From NCBI RefSeq assembly GCF_902168135.1, contig NZ_CABHOL010000026.1, positions 1 through 64,000 of the forward strand: DNA of 64,000 nucleotides, written 5' to 3'. Each line of letters begins with the position of its first letter. Position 1 is the stretch's first letter. Of this stretch, positions 8,784 to 17,761 are shown piece after piece. Source of the stretch: an uncultured Fluviicola sp. Its GTDB lineage: Bacteria; Bacteroidota; Bacteroidia; Flavobacteriales_D; Crocinitomicaceae. A model generated the notes under the pieces. That model did not search any database. It had not been told where the DNA came from and worked only from the letters and a program-made list of their open reading frames with translations. The translations under genes were made by a program, and so were the position numbers.

Positions 8784-9482
8784 ATGGAACATAAAATATT
8801 AAATGGAATACAAACTTTCGCACCCCAATCCCGAAAGGAACTTATGCAATATGCTTTTGACCAGCAAGCTATTTTAGTGGCAGTGAACGCAGAAAAAATC
8901 CTGCATGCCACAGATGAGTCCCGTACTATTATCAATCGAAATGTTGGTTATCCGGATGGTATTGGAGCTGTTTGGGCCTTAAAGAAGAAGGGATGTACGC
9001 ATGTGGTAAAAATACCAGGTTGTGAATTGTGGTTGAATGTAATCAAAGAATATGAAACCAGTAAAACATTTTATTTAGTAGGAGGCTCTGAGGAAGTCAT
9101 TCAGGCTACCGTTAAAAAGCTAAAAAAGGAGTTTCCAAATCTCACCATTGTCAATTTCAGAAATGGGTATTTGAAATCAGAAGAAGAACGAGAAAAATTG
9201 ATTCAAGATGTTACGAAACGTAAGCCTGATGTCATTTTTGTAGCCATGGGATCACCCAAACAAGAATTACTGATGGAGGAAATGTATCGTTTTCATCCCG
9301 CTGTCTATCAAGGTTTGGGAGGAAGTTTTGATGTATATACGGGCAAAGTTAACCGCGCACCGCAATGGTGGGTAAAAAACAACCTTGAATGGGCATATCG
9401 CCTGGTTAAGCAACCTTCCCGAATCAAGAGACAAATCCACCTCATTCGCTTTTTCATTCTACTTCAATTTAATCGACTTTGA
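8784..9482 (+). CDS. WecG/TagA/CpsF-family glycosyltransferase
   Basis: A 232-residue GT26 protein. Motifs: KILNGIQTFAPQSRKELM (family N-terminus), VAVNAEKILHA, GYPDGIGAVWALKKKG (holding the catalytic Asp of the family in the PDG motif), VAMGSPKQELLM, and VYQGLGGSFDVYTGKVNRAPQWW. The frame is open from an ATG at 8730, but that would overlap asnB by 31 bp and add 18 unconserved residues, so ATG 8784 is preferred. Family members add ManNAc, or ManNAcA, to GlcNAc-PP-undecaprenol. The UDP-GlcNAc 2-epimerase that makes UDP-ManNAc follows at once, and the WecA-like enzyme making the acceptor is encoded at 11170. Confidence 0.9.
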   Translation: MEHKILNGIQTFAPQSRKELMQYAFDQQAILVAVNAEKILHATDESRTIINRNVGYPDGIGAVWALKKKGCTHVVKIPGCELWLNVIKEYETSKTFYLVGGSEEVIQATVKKLKKEFPNLTIVNFRNGYLKSEEEREKLIQDVTKRKPDVIFVAMGSPKQELLMEEMYRFHPAVYQGLGGSFDVYTGKVNRAPQWWVKNNLEWAYRLVKQPSRIKRQIHLIRFFILLQFNRL

Positions 9483-9484
9483 AT

Positions 9485-10588
9485 ATGCACATTACACTTA
9501 TCGCCGGAGCACGGCCTAACTTTATGAAAATTGCGCCGATTATTCACGCATTACAAAAAGTACAATTGGCAGGAAGCCCACTCCAATACAGTTTAGTACA
9601 TACGGGTCAGCATTATGACAAGAAAATGTCCGGACAATTTTTTGACGAATTGGGAATTCCGCAGCCAAATGCAAATCTGGAGGCAGGAGGAGGAACACAA
9701 GCCGAACAAACTGCTGCCATCATGGTCCGCTTTGAAAAACACCTTGAGACCAACCCCACAGATCTTGTTTTAGTAGTAGGAGATGTGACTTCAACTATGG
9801 CATGTGCAATAGTAGCACAAAAGTTAAAAATTAAAGTTGCTCATGTGGAGGGTGGAATCCGTTCCAATGACTGGAGTATGCCGGAAGAGATTAATCGATT
9901 GGTAACTGATGCCATTACCGATTATTTTTTCACAACCTCAGAAGTTGCAAACGAGAACCTTCGAAAATCGGGAGTTCAGGACGAAAAGATCTATTTTGTG
10001 GGGAACACAATGATCGATACATTACTCAAACAAATGCCGCGTTTCAGGAAACCCGAACTATGGAACCAGCTTAAGTTGATGGCTAAGGAATATATTGTGC
10101 TAACACTTCATCGTCCAAGTAACGTGGATGAGGAAACCAAACTGAAAGCTCTGATGAACCAAATCATTGCCAGTTCGGAAAACTGTCCGATTGTGTTCCC
10201 GGTGCATCCCAGAACTGCAAAAATGATCGAACTATTGGAAATTTCCCATCCAAGGTTACACCTGGTTGAACCAATGGGATACCTGGAATTCAATTACCTC
10301 GTGCAACATGCAAAACTTGTGATTACAGATTCCGGCGGAATTACGGAAGAAACAACAGTCATGAAAATTCCATGCATGACCTTAAGGGATACCACCGAAC
10401 GACCGGAAACAGTAACTGAAGGAACCAACGAACTTGTTGGAACCGACCCGAAAGAAGTTGAAAAAATGCTGAAAAAATGTTTTTCAGGAAATTGGAAGAC
10501 CGGATCAATCCCTCCCCTTTGGGATGGAAAAACAGCAGAACGAATCGTTGAAATACTAATGCAATTAAACGCCCGGTATTCGGTGTAA
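9485..10588 (+). CDS. wecB: UDP-N-acetylglucosamine 2-epimerase, non-hydrolysing
   Basis: A 367-residue enzyme interconverting UDP-GlcNAc and UDP-ManNAc. Signatures: AGARPNFMKIAPII at the start, VHTGQHYD near 45, VVGDVTSTMACAIVAQKL near 95, VAHVEGGIRS near 120, MPEEINRLVTD, and ITDSGGITEETTVM near 285, with TLRDTTERPET, the UDP-binding segment, after it. A TTG at 9479 lies in frame but overlaps the previous stop; ATG 9485 is the natural start. It is co-transcribed with the WecG/TagA-type gene, which would use its UDP-ManNAc product. Length is typical (360-390). This gene and those that follow look less AT-rich than the sugar genes before it. Confidence 0.95.
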   Translation: MHITLIAGARPNFMKIAPIIHALQKVQLAGSPLQYSLVHTGQHYDKKMSGQFFDELGIPQPNANLEAGGGTQAEQTAAIMVRFEKHLETNPTDLVLVVGDVTSTMACAIVAQKLKIKVAHVEGGIRSNDWSMPEEINRLVTDAITDYFFTTSEVANENLRKSGVQDEKIYFVGNTMIDTLLKQMPRFRKPELWNQLKLMAKEYIVLTLHRPSNVDEETKLKALMNQIIASSENCPIVFPVHPRTAKMIELLEISHPRLHLVEPMGYLEFNYLVQHAKLVITDSGGITEETTVMKIPCMTLRDTTERPETVTEGTNELVGTDPKEVEKMLKKCFSGNWKTGSIPPLWDGKTAERIVEILMQLNARYSV

Positions 10589-11169
10589 TAGCAACTCGAA
10601 TAAAGGAACAAATCATGCAAAGTGTAAAGTTGCAGGCAAAATACCTATCACATTATTAATTGAAATTAAATGTGTAAATTTGCACTGATGAATTTGGTGA
10701 AGACTCCGGGGAATTTTTCAAACCGGAAATTCGGAAACCAAATTCAAACCTGAAAATAACAAATCGGTTAAACAAACGAAGACTTGCCATTTTGGCCCCT
10801 TCGAATAAACACCTAAATATCAGTTCAATAGAAGTTTTCACCTATTGAAAACTACAACTTCCACTATAAAATGCGTAAAAGTGGCATAACAATTGTTAGC
10901 TCTGCATGCGAAGGAATATCCTTTTCAAGTGATATGCTGTACAAAGATTTTTACTGCATCATAGCAGATGCTAATATTAATACACATGATTGAAAAATAC
11001 TTTGAATGAAAAATGTTTTAACCAGAAATTGAGTCGCATTGATATGTTTGGTACGAAAATCAGCGATGCAATTGTTAAAATATTAAAAAATATCACTTCA
11101 CAAACAACCATAACCTGTAAAAGAATGTTTTAACCAACAGAGTGTTAAAAAATTGAATATGCATTTAAA
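10589..11169 (+). other. 581-bp intergenic gap with short direct repeats
   Basis: No credible gene on either strand. The region is AT-rich. The 13-mer AATGTTTTAACCA occurs twice, at 11012-11024 and 11124-11136, and TGTTAAAA variants lie between and after them. Two sequences match the Bacteroidota -7 element TAnnTTTG (10675-10682 and 11043-11050), but neither has a TTTG about 19 bp upstream. The gap separates the variable sugar genes from the conserved wecA-wza-wzc unit, so it probably holds that unit's promoter and regulatory region. Confidence 0.5.
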
Positions 11170-12387
11170 ATGAATTACCTTTCGCACATGAGTTACCCAT
11201 TTATTCACGGAATAATTGCGTTTGTATTATCAGTATTGGTAACGGCATATCTGGTCCCCAAGATTATTAAAATTGTCCGTTTCAAAAAATTGATGGACTC
11301 CCCCAATGAACGCAGCTCACATTCGGTGGCTACTCCAAGTCTCGGAGGAATGGCTTTCTTCATTGTGCTCATGCTTTCCTTGTATTTCAACCATACCTAT
11401 GATACCTATGGTGTCTCAACCAGTATTTATCCGGCTTTAACAATCCTTTTCTTTCTGGGACTAAAAGATGATTTGGTCATACTTTCACCATTGACAAAGC
11501 TTATCGGGCAATCTGCCGCATCTCTTTTTATACTCATGAACCCCAAATTTGCCATTCATTCGCTTCATGGTTTTTTGAATATTGATCATTTAAATCATTG
11601 GGCCGGGATCGGCGTAGGTTTTCTGATTATGCTGGCAGTTATTAACGCCTTCAATTTGATTGATGGGATTGACGGACTTGCCGCTTCCATTGGAATCATT
11701 GCGTTTTCAGGTTTTTCAGTGGTATTCTTCTTTGCAGAAAGGTATTTCTTCGGACTTACATCACTGGTAATGGTTGGCATACTGACCGGTTTTTTATTTT
11801 TTAATCTTTCAACCAGGAACAGGATATTTATGGGAGACACCGGTTCGATGCTGATCGGTTTCATGGTTGGCCTCATGTCAGTCCGTTTTCTGGCACTTGA
11901 CACCGAATCATTGAACAAACTTCCTTTTAATGCCGTAGATATACCTATTGTTCTCATTTCGTTTATCATTATTCCGTTATTTGATACTGCGCGTGTCTTT
12001 ACAATTAGGCTGCTGAACGGAAGGAGTCCGTTTTCAGCAGACAGGAACCATGTGCATCACATATTGATTGATGCCTTTAAAATATCCCATCGTAAAGCGA
12101 GTTTCCTTATTGCTTCGGTAAATATCTGTTGTGTTCTGATATTCTCTCTGCTATTGAAACTCACCAATACCTACTTAGCCTCTACAGTCATATTAATGTT
12201 TGCAGGACTGGCGGTTCTTTTCCTCTACAAGATTAAGCCGGTTGTTATCAAGGGACGAGTGATCTCCAGAGCTACATTAAAAAAAAAACGCAGAAAATTA
12301 AAACCTTACAGGAAATTGAAATATCAAAAAAATTCTCACAGTCAAATTAAACGTATTTACTCTTCGAAAGAGCATTTACTGAAGTAA
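11170..12387 (+). CDS. WecA/TagO/MraY-family undecaprenyl-phosphate sugar-1-phosphate transferase
   Basis: A 405-residue polytopic membrane enzyme that should transfer GlcNAc-1-P (or a related sugar phosphate) from UDP-sugar to undecaprenyl phosphate, the first step of polymer assembly. Motifs: SPNERSSHSVATPSLGGMAF near residue 40, LGLKDDLVIL (the Mg-binding DD) near 100, AFNLIDGIDGLAA near 162 (NxxNxxDGIDGL-type motif), FMGDTGSMLIG near 220, and the cytoplasmic HHILID (His-rich HxxH-like) near 297. About ten hydrophobic segments. The basic C-terminal tail (KKKRRKLK) is cytoplasmic. An alternative start is ATG 11188. It would supply the lipid-linked GlcNAc acceptor for the WecG-type enzyme at 8784. 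Confidence 0.92.
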   Translation: MNYLSHMSYPFIHGIIAFVLSVLVTAYLVPKIIKIVRFKKLMDSPNERSSHSVATPSLGGMAFFIVLMLSLYFNHTYDTYGVSTSIYPALTILFFLGLKDDLVILSPLTKLIGQSAASLFILMNPKFAIHSLHGFLNIDHLNHWAGIGVGFLIMLAVINAFNLIDGIDGLAASIGIIAFSGFSVVFFFAERYFFGLTSLVMVGILTGFLFFNLSTRNRIFMGDTGSMLIGFMVGLMSVRFLALDTESLNKLPFNAVDIPIVLISFIIIPLFDTARVFTIRLLNGRSPFSADRNHVHHILIDAFKISHRKASFLIASVNICCVLIFSLLLKLTNTYLASTVILMFAGLAVLFLYKIKPVVIKGRVISRATLKKKRRKLKPYRKLKYQKNSHSQIKRIYSSKEHLLK

Positions 12388-12391
12388 TTTG

Positions 12392-12399
12392 TATATTTG
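12392..12399 (+). promoter_or_regulatory. Possible -7 element (TATATTTG) before the wza-like gene
   Basis: TATATTTG matches the Bacteroidota -7 consensus TAnnTTTG. No clear TTTG lies at the -33 spacing. If used, transcription would begin around 12404, which would make the second ATG (12426) the start of the export lipoprotein instead of 12402. The match alone is weak in AT-rich DNA. Confidence 0.3.
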
Positions 12400-12401
12400 C
12401 T

Positions 12402-13205
12402 ATGAATTTCTTTAATCTTACAAGGATGCCTAAAATTAGGATTCCCCTAATAATTCCCACCCTTTTTCTTATCATGCTGAGTTTTTCATGCAGGACCGTC
12501 AAAAAAGTGGTATACTTCCAGAATTTAGAAAACGACAGCTTGGTTGTTTCTATGCCCAGTTTCACCCCGGTCTTTAAACAGGATGACTTTTTATCAATCA
12601 TTGTAACCGGTGAAGATCTGGAAACGGCTAAAATATATAACCTTCCTGCAACCGTTGCAACAAACCAGGGATATACAATCGGAAACCCCGCTTTATATGG
12701 GTATTTGGTAAATTCCAAAGGAGAAATTTCCTTACCTGTTTTGGGGAAAATTAAGGCCGAAGGTAAAAGCAGAGTTGAGCTGGAAGAAGAAATTGTAGCT
12801 CTGTTAGAAGGCCATCTGAAAAATCCTACCGTACAGATCCAAATTTTGAACTTTAAAGTAACGGTCCTTGGTGATGTAAAATCACCTGGAACATTCAAAA
12901 TTCCTAATGAAAGAATCACAGTTCTTGAGGCTATTGGACTTGCCGGTGACTTAAGAATGTCCGGAGAAAGAGAAAATATTAAAGTCATTCGTGATTCCAG
13001 CGGTGTTAAAAAAGAATACATGATCAATCTCACCACAAAAGATGTTTTCCGATCACCGGCGTATTACCTTCAACAGAATGATGTCGTTTATGTTCAGCCG
13101 AATGTTGCAGCCAGGTCAGAGGGTACATTTTGGAAAACAACAGGACCAATCTTTATTTCAATTACTTCTCTAGTAATAACCACAATTTCAATTATTGCCA
13201 GATAA
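12402..13205 (+). CDS. Wza-like polysaccharide export outer-membrane lipoprotein
   Basis: A 267-residue protein with a lipoprotein signal peptide: a hydrophobic stretch up to MLSFSC, Cys30 being the likely lipidated residue. The Poly_export domain follows (QDDFLSIIVTG, GYLVNSKGEISLPVLGKI) and then SLBB-type segments (NFKVTVLGDVKSPGTFKIPNE split over about residues 148-168; ERITVLEAIGLAGDL). A hydrophobic C-terminal segment (ISITSLVITTISIIAR) resembles the transmembrane helix that closes Wza-type export channels. An alternative start is ATG 12426, which still leaves a full signal peptide. The stop overlaps the start of the Wzc-like gene by one base (TAATG), typical of wza-wzc pairs. Confidence 0.93.
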   Translation: MNFFNLTRMPKIRIPLIIPTLFLIMLSFSCRTVKKVVYFQNLENDSLVVSMPSFTPVFKQDDFLSIIVTGEDLETAKIYNLPATVATNQGYTIGNPALYGYLVNSKGEISLPVLGKIKAEGKSRVELEEEIVALLEGHLKNPTVQIQILNFKVTVLGDVKSPGTFKIPNERITVLEAIGLAGDLRMSGERENIKVIRDSSGVKKEYMINLTTKDVFRSPAYYLQQNDVVYVQPNVAARSEGTFWKTTGPIFISITSLVITTISIIAR

Positions 13206-15595
13206 TGAACCAGGAAGAATCCGTTTATAAAGTTCGTGGAAACGAAGAAAATTCTGTATCCTTGAGAGAATTACTGGATAAATACTTCATTTATTGGAGG
13301 TGGCTGGTTTGCTCTGTGATAGTTTTCCTGTTTTTGGGCTGGATATATGCCCGTTACCAAACACCGAGTTACGAAAGTATTGCAACTGTTTTAATTGAAC
13401 AGGAAAAAAATTCCGGAATGGCTTCCGAAGAAATCGGCATGCTAAAAGATCTTGGCTTAACAAGTGGTGGTGGTGTGTTGGAGGATGAAATTGAACTCTA
13501 CAAATCACGTTCGTTGATGGAACGCGTAGTCCGCGATCTTCACCTGCACTGGAAATACCAGATCGTAGGTACTAAAACGGGCTTGGTGCGCTCTGAGTTG
13601 TATGAAACCAATCCTATCAGGATTCGCTCGGTTGAAGCCGACAGCCTATACTATGATAAGCATTATGAATTTGAAATCACACTGACTTCGAGGAGTGAAT
13701 ATACCATTACTGAAGGAAACGCATTGGTTGGCCAGAGTTATAAATATGGGGCCGTTCTTCAATTACCAACTGGAAATATAATATTGGAAAAAACCAATGA
13801 TTTTAAATCCTTTTGGGTTGGACGTAGAATCCTCATCAATGTTTCTCCTGTTTCTGAGGTTGCAACAGAAATCCGTAAGAACCTGTTGGTAGAAGCTGCA
13901 AGTAAGGATGCCAATATTCTTGTCCTTAAAGTAAAAGGACATAACGTTGAAAAGAACAATGCTATTTTAAATAAGATCATTGCAGTCCACCAGGAAAATG
14001 CTATTAACAACAAGAACGAGGTCGTAAAGAATACCACAGCATTCATCAATGATCGCATGAAATTCATTGCAGCTGAACTTACGGATGTTGAAAAGAAAGG
14101 GGAAGATTATAAATCCGAGCACCATTTAGTAGATGTAACAACCGATGCCGCTACCTATCTTACGAAAGAGAGTGAAATAGAGAAAAAAGTGGTTGAGGCA
14201 AGTATCGAAATGAGCCTTGCAGATTTCATGAATGAAGTCATTTCCAGGCAAAATGGGTATGAACAACTCTTGCCGGCTAACCTGGGGTTCAAGGACCCGG
14301 CGGTAGTTGAAATGACCAATCAATACAATACCTTGGTTTTAGAGCGAAATCGTTTACGTGAAACCAGCGGAAATAAACATCCGGGGGTTGCCCGTATTGA
14401 GTCACAATTGTCGAGTTTACGTTCATCCTTGGAAAACAGTTTAAGGAACATGCGGAATTCTTCACAAATGGAACTCAAGAAACTGAAAAGTGAAGAGCAG
14501 ATCTATCAATCTAAAATTTCGTCTATTCCTCAGTTTGAAAGGGAGTATCGGGATATATTTCGCCAACAGCAGATAAAGGAGAGTTTGTACCTGTTCCTTT
14601 TGCAGAAAAGAGAACAAAATGAGATTTCGTTGGCGGCAACCGTAGCGAATTCACGTGTCATTGATACGGCTTACAGCACCGGTATTCCCGTTGCCCCTAA
14701 AAAACCTTTGATCTACCTGATCTCCTTACTGCTTGGCCTCCTCATTCCTATCGGGATCATCTATTTGCGAACGTTATTGAATAACAAAATTGTTTCTCGT
14801 ACCGACCTGGAAAATTCGGGATTGACCGTTGTAGGTGTAATTCCTGAAGAAAAGGATAAGGATAAGTTAATGGTCCTGAGCCATCCACAGTCCAGCATCT
14901 CGGAAGCTTTCAGAGTATTGAGGACCAATCTTTCTTTTGTAAGTTCCTCCGAAAATAAAGGATGCAAAGTTATCGGTATTACATCAAGTGTAAGTGGTGA
15001 AGGAAAATCTTTAACTTCAGTAAACATGGCATTTATGTTTGCCGCCGCCGGTAAAAAAGTGCTCTTAATGGGACTGGACTTAAGAAAGCCGCGGATCCAT
15101 GAAATTCTGGAACTGAAAAAAATACCCGGCTTGTCAAATTATCTGGCGAATCAGGAGTTGAGAGCAGAAGAAATTGTCCTTACTCATGAATTTCAGGGTC
15201 AAACTATCAGTATTGTGCAGGCTGGAGATATTCCACCGAATCCAAGTGAGTTATTGATGAGCCACCGATTGGATGAACTCATTGAGAATTTACGTAAAGA
15301 ATTTGATTATATTATTTTGGATAACGCTCCGGTTGGTCTGGTGATCGATGCAGTTAATACTAATCGTCTTACGGATGTGACACTTTATATCATTCGTTCG
15401 GGGATGATAGATAAGCGTTATCAGAGCCATATCGTAGAACTCAAAACCCAGGGAAAACTAAAGAATCTTTATGTCATGATGAATGCCGTGAAGAACAATT
15501 TAGGCGGAGGCTATTCCTATTCTTATTCTTATGGTTACGGAGAAAATACGGGCAAAAAAGTCTGGTGGAAACGCTTGTTTGGTATCGGTAAATAA
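13205..15595 (+). CDS. Wzc-like polysaccharide co-polymerase / BY-kinase
   Basis: A 796-residue inner-membrane protein that controls chain length and export. The Wzz domain has a first transmembrane helix near residue 35 (WLVCSVIVFLFLGWIYA), a long periplasmic coiled-coil-rich section, and a second helix near 500 (LIYLISLLLGLLIPIGIIYL). The cytoplasmic BY-kinase has Walker A SSVSGEGKS near 597, Walker A' LLMGLDLRKPRIH near 620 and Walker B DYIILDNAP near 702. The C-terminus carries a tyrosine cluster (YSYSYSYGYG near 768), the usual autophosphorylation tail. ATG 13205 is chosen because it overlaps the wza stop; a longer frame to 13130 lies inside wza. Confidence 0.95.
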   Translation: MNQEESVYKVRGNEENSVSLRELLDKYFIYWRWLVCSVIVFLFLGWIYARYQTPSYESIATVLIEQEKNSGMASEEIGMLKDLGLTSGGGVLEDEIELYKSRSLMERVVRDLHLHWKYQIVGTKTGLVRSELYETNPIRIRSVEADSLYYDKHYEFEITLTSRSEYTITEGNALVGQSYKYGAVLQLPTGNIILEKTNDFKSFWVGRRILINVSPVSEVATEIRKNLLVEAASKDANILVLKVKGHNVEKNNAILNKIIAVHQENAINNKNEVVKNTTAFINDRMKFIAAELTDVEKKGEDYKSEHHLVDVTTDAATYLTKESEIEKKVVEASIEMSLADFMNEVISRQNGYEQLLPANLGFKDPAVVEMTNQYNTLVLERNRLRETSGNKHPGVARIESQLSSLRSSLENSLRNMRNSSQMELKKLKSEEQIYQSKISSIPQFEREYRDIFRQQQIKESLYLFLLQKREQNEISLAATVANSRVIDTAYSTGIPVAPKKPLIYLISLLLGLLIPIGIIYLRTLLNNKIVSRTDLENSGLTVVGVIPEEKDKDKLMVLSHPQSSISEAFRVLRTNLSFVSSSENKGCKVIGITSSVSGEGKSLTSVNMAFMFAAAGKKVLLMGLDLRKPRIHEILELKKIPGLSNYLANQELRAEEIVLTHEFQGQTISIVQAGDIPPNPSELLMSHRLDELIENLRKEFDYIILDNAPVGLVIDAVNTNRLTDVTLYIIRSGMIDKRYQSHIVELKTQGKLKNLYVMMNAVKNNLGGGYSYSYSYGYGENTGKKVWWKRLFGIGK

Positions 15596-15615
15596 GAGAG
15601 CACTGAAGATCGATC

Positions 15616-15645
15616 AATAATCCCCTAGTGCCAAAGGGGATTATT
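15616..15645. terminator. Bidirectional terminator between wzc-like and mazG-like genes
   Basis: Arms AATAATCCCCT (15616-15626) and AGGGGATTATT (15635-15645) pair perfectly around an 8-base loop. T-rich sequence follows on the plus strand, and A/T-rich sequence lies on the other side. It sits between two convergent genes and overlaps the last codons of the mazG-like gene. Confidence 0.85.
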
Positions 15646-15967
15646 TTAATTTTTCATTATTCTTGTGCCGTAAAGCATCTCTGCCTGTTTTCTTTGCCAG
15701 GTTCTTTTCTAAAGCTTCTTCCAAATCCACCCCGGTTTGATTTGCCAGGCAAATCAATACAAAAAGCACGTCGGCTAATTCGTCTCCCAAATCCTTGCCT
15801 TTGTCACTCTCCTTTTCGCTTTGTTCACCATACCTTCGGGCAATGATACGGGCAACCTCCCCCACTTCCTCGGTAAGCATAGCCATATTTGTTAATTCGT
15901 TGAAATAACGAACTCCGACTTCTTTGATCCATTGATCTACTTTTCGCTGTGCTTCTGAAATTTCCAT
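15641..15967 (-). CDS. MazG-like nucleotide pyrophosphohydrolase
   Basis: A 108-residue all-alpha NTP-PPase. The metal-binding pattern is visible: LTEEVGEVARIIA (E-E-x-x-E) near residue 32 and LGDELADVLFVLICLA (E-x-x-D) near 61. Members hydrolyse nucleoside triphosphates to monophosphate and pyrophosphate, often as house-cleaning enzymes; the precise substrate is not predictable. Single-domain, short form. Its ATG overlaps the dtd stop by one base (TAATG), so both are translated from one message. The gene ends inside the terminator hairpin shared with the convergent wzc-like gene. Confidence 0.9.
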   Translation of the reverse strand: MEISEAQRKVDQWIKEVGVRYFNELTNMAMLTEEVGEVARIIARRYGEQSEKESDKGKDLGDELADVLFVLICLANQTGVDLEEALEKNLAKKTGRDALRHKNNEKLK

Positions 15968-16419
15968 TATTCCCTGTTCTTTGAATCAATTAGTATAGTA
16001 ACCGGTCCGTCATTTAACAATTCTACCTTCATATCTGCCCCGAAAGATCCGCATTGTACTGTTTTGCCCAGGGCGATTTCTGATTTCCGGATAAACATCT
16101 CATACAATGGAATTGCCTCTTCGGGCCGGGCTGCTGCAATAAAACCGGGTCTATTTCCTTTTTTTGTCGATGCATGCAAAGTAAATTGGCTAACCACAAG
16201 CAGATCGCCCTGAATATCCTGCAGAGAACAATTCATTTTCCCTTCTTCGTCGGAAAATATACGCATTTGCAATGTTTTCGGTACCAACCAATCCACATCT
16301 TCTTCCGAATCCGATTGTTCAATCCCCAGAAGAACCAATAAACCCTTTCCTATTCGGCCGATGATTTGATTTTCTACCGTAACACTTGCATTTGAAACCC
16401 GTTGAATGACTAGTCGCAT
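15967..16419 (-). CDS. dtd: D-aminoacyl-tRNA deacylase
   Basis: A 150-residue enzyme that removes D-amino acids (and glycine from tRNA-Ala) from mischarged tRNA. It has the Dtd start MRLVIQRVSNASVTVE, the active-site segment SQFTLHASTKKGNRPGF near residue 77, and the cross-subunit NDGPVTI near the C-terminus (Gly-Pro motif). The frame could start at a TTG two codons upstream, but ATG 16419 gives the conserved N-terminus. A TATATTTG match to the -7 promoter element lies only a few bases upstream of this ATG on the minus strand, so the message may be nearly leaderless; no -33 box is obvious. Confidence 0.95.
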   Translation of the reverse strand: MRLVIQRVSNASVTVENQIIGRIGKGLLVLLGIEQSDSEEDVDWLVPKTLQMRIFSDEEGKMNCSLQDIQGDLLVVSQFTLHASTKKGNRPGFIAAARPEEAIPLYEMFIRKSEIALGKTVQCGSFGADMKVELLNDGPVTILIDSKNRE

Positions 16420-16546
16420 GATCAAATATAGGGATTGTCGGATAATTTGTATTTAGCATATGAGGAAAGTTTTAACAACCCTATTTTTCAATATCTGAAC
16501 ATCGCTATATAGCGATATTCAAATTTTTCTATTTCCGGATGTTTTC

Positions 16547-17509
16547 CTATTCCAATCCCCGCTTATTCCTACGATGCACATCTTCGTCATCACCATTCAT
16601 CAACTGCAGATAGGTAAAATAACGGCTTTCATAGATTTCACCGTTTTTAACAGCTTCCTTAACAGCACAAGCCGGTTCATTCAAATGCTGACAGTTGTGG
16701 AACTTACATTGGCCTATCAATTCACGCATTTCGGGAAAGTAATGTGAAATAACCTCTTTATCCAAATCTACAATTCCAAAAGCACGGATTCCGGGTGTAT
16801 CAATAATAAACCCACCTGATTGCAGCGGGTGCATTTCTGCGAAGGTGGTGGTATGCTGCCCTTGATGATGAGCGGATGAAATCTCTCCTACCCGAAGATC
16901 CAGGTTAGGATCCAGTGCATTTACCAAAGTACTTTTCCCGGTTCCCGAATGTCCGGCGATCATGACCTGGTGGTCCTTAATCTCTTCTCTCAGGAAGTCG
17001 ATGTCTTTTTCATTGGTTGCTGAGATTGCATGACAGGGATAACCGACCGATTCGTACATAAACATAATCGCTTTCAGATCAAGTAAACCTTCATCATCCA
17101 GCAAATCCACTTTATTAAATATCAGGGTTGTTGGTATACGGAAAGATTCAGCGGCAACCAGGAAGCGGTCAATAAACACAAAATGCGTTTCAGGATATTT
17201 CAATGTAACCATCAGGTAAGCACGGTCAATGTTGGCTGCCAGGATGTGCATCTGCTTACTCAAATTCGTGCTCTTACGAACAATATAGTTTTCACGAAGT
17301 TCGTAATCCACAATTACCCGCTTTCCTTCCTCATCGCTTTTCGGATCTAAAATCACGATATCTCCGACTGCAATCGGGTTGGTTGTTTTTAATCCTTCCA
17401 GTTTCAGCCTTCCGCGGACTCTGCATTCCACAACTTCACCGGCAGGCATTAATACCTGGTACCACTTTCCTGTTGACTTTAAAACCCTTCCACGAAGATT
17501 ATCACTCAT
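16547..17509 (-). CDS. rsgA: Ribosome small-subunit-dependent GTPase A
   Basis: A 320-residue circularly permuted GTPase that helps late 30S maturation. It has an N-terminal OB-fold (GRVLKSTGKWYQVLM). The G motifs come in the permuted order G4-G1-G3: FNKVDLLDDEG near 138 (NKxD), GHSGTGKSTLVNAL near 190, DTPGIRAFGI near 243. The C-terminal zinc site uses CKFHNCQHLNEPACAV (Cys, Cys/His, Cys) near 270. Length is normal. The gene is a single unit, divergent from gldA, with a 252-bp gap between them. Confidence 0.96.
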   Translation of the reverse strand: MSDNLRGRVLKSTGKWYQVLMPAGEVVECRVRGRLKLEGLKTTNPIAVGDIVILDPKSDEEGKRVIVDYELRENYIVRKSTNLSKQMHILAANIDRAYLMVTLKYPETHFVFIDRFLVAAESFRIPTTLIFNKVDLLDDEGLLDLKAIMFMYESVGYPCHAISATNEKDIDFLREEIKDHQVMIAGHSGTGKSTLVNALDPNLDLRVGEISSAHHQGQHTTTFAEMHPLQSGGFIIDTPGIRAFGIVDLDKEVISHYFPEMRELIGQCKFHNCQHLNEPACAVKEAVKNGEIYESRYFTYLQLMNGDDEDVHRRNKRGLE

Positions 17510-17536
17510 ACCACAAAATTACCGAAAGGTATTGTA

Positions 17537-17664
17537 ACCGCAAAGAGTGACAAAGAGTGAAAAGGTTCTGCAAAATGAAACATTCCCTCTTTCATTACCT
17601 CAAAGAGAAGGAGAACGTATAATTAACGATTCAAAAATCTTTGCGCTCTTGCATTCTTTGCGGT
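17537..17664. repeat. Inverted repeat in the rsgA-gldA gap
   Basis: ACCGCAAAGA at 17537-17546 and its exact complement TCTTTGCGGT at 17655-17664 flank about 108 bp that also holds CAAAGAGTGA-type direct repeats and CTTTGCG variants. Such CTTTGCG-rich spacers recur in Bacteroidota intergenic DNA. No coding role is seen. It could be a decayed mobile or REP-like repeat, or a regulatory element for the divergent genes. Confidence 0.45.
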
Positions 17665-17761
17665 GAAATTTTATACTATAACCCTTCTCTTTATACTTTG
17701 CGTTACTCAAAACCAACGTTATTCCATTCCCATTCGTTATCTTCGCAGCAAAGTTTTTAGT

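Noticed and set aside
12347-13036. Antisense 229-codon ORF over the wza-like gene
   Set aside because: No recognisable motif, and the sense frame is a clear Poly_export lipoprotein; a coding shadow.
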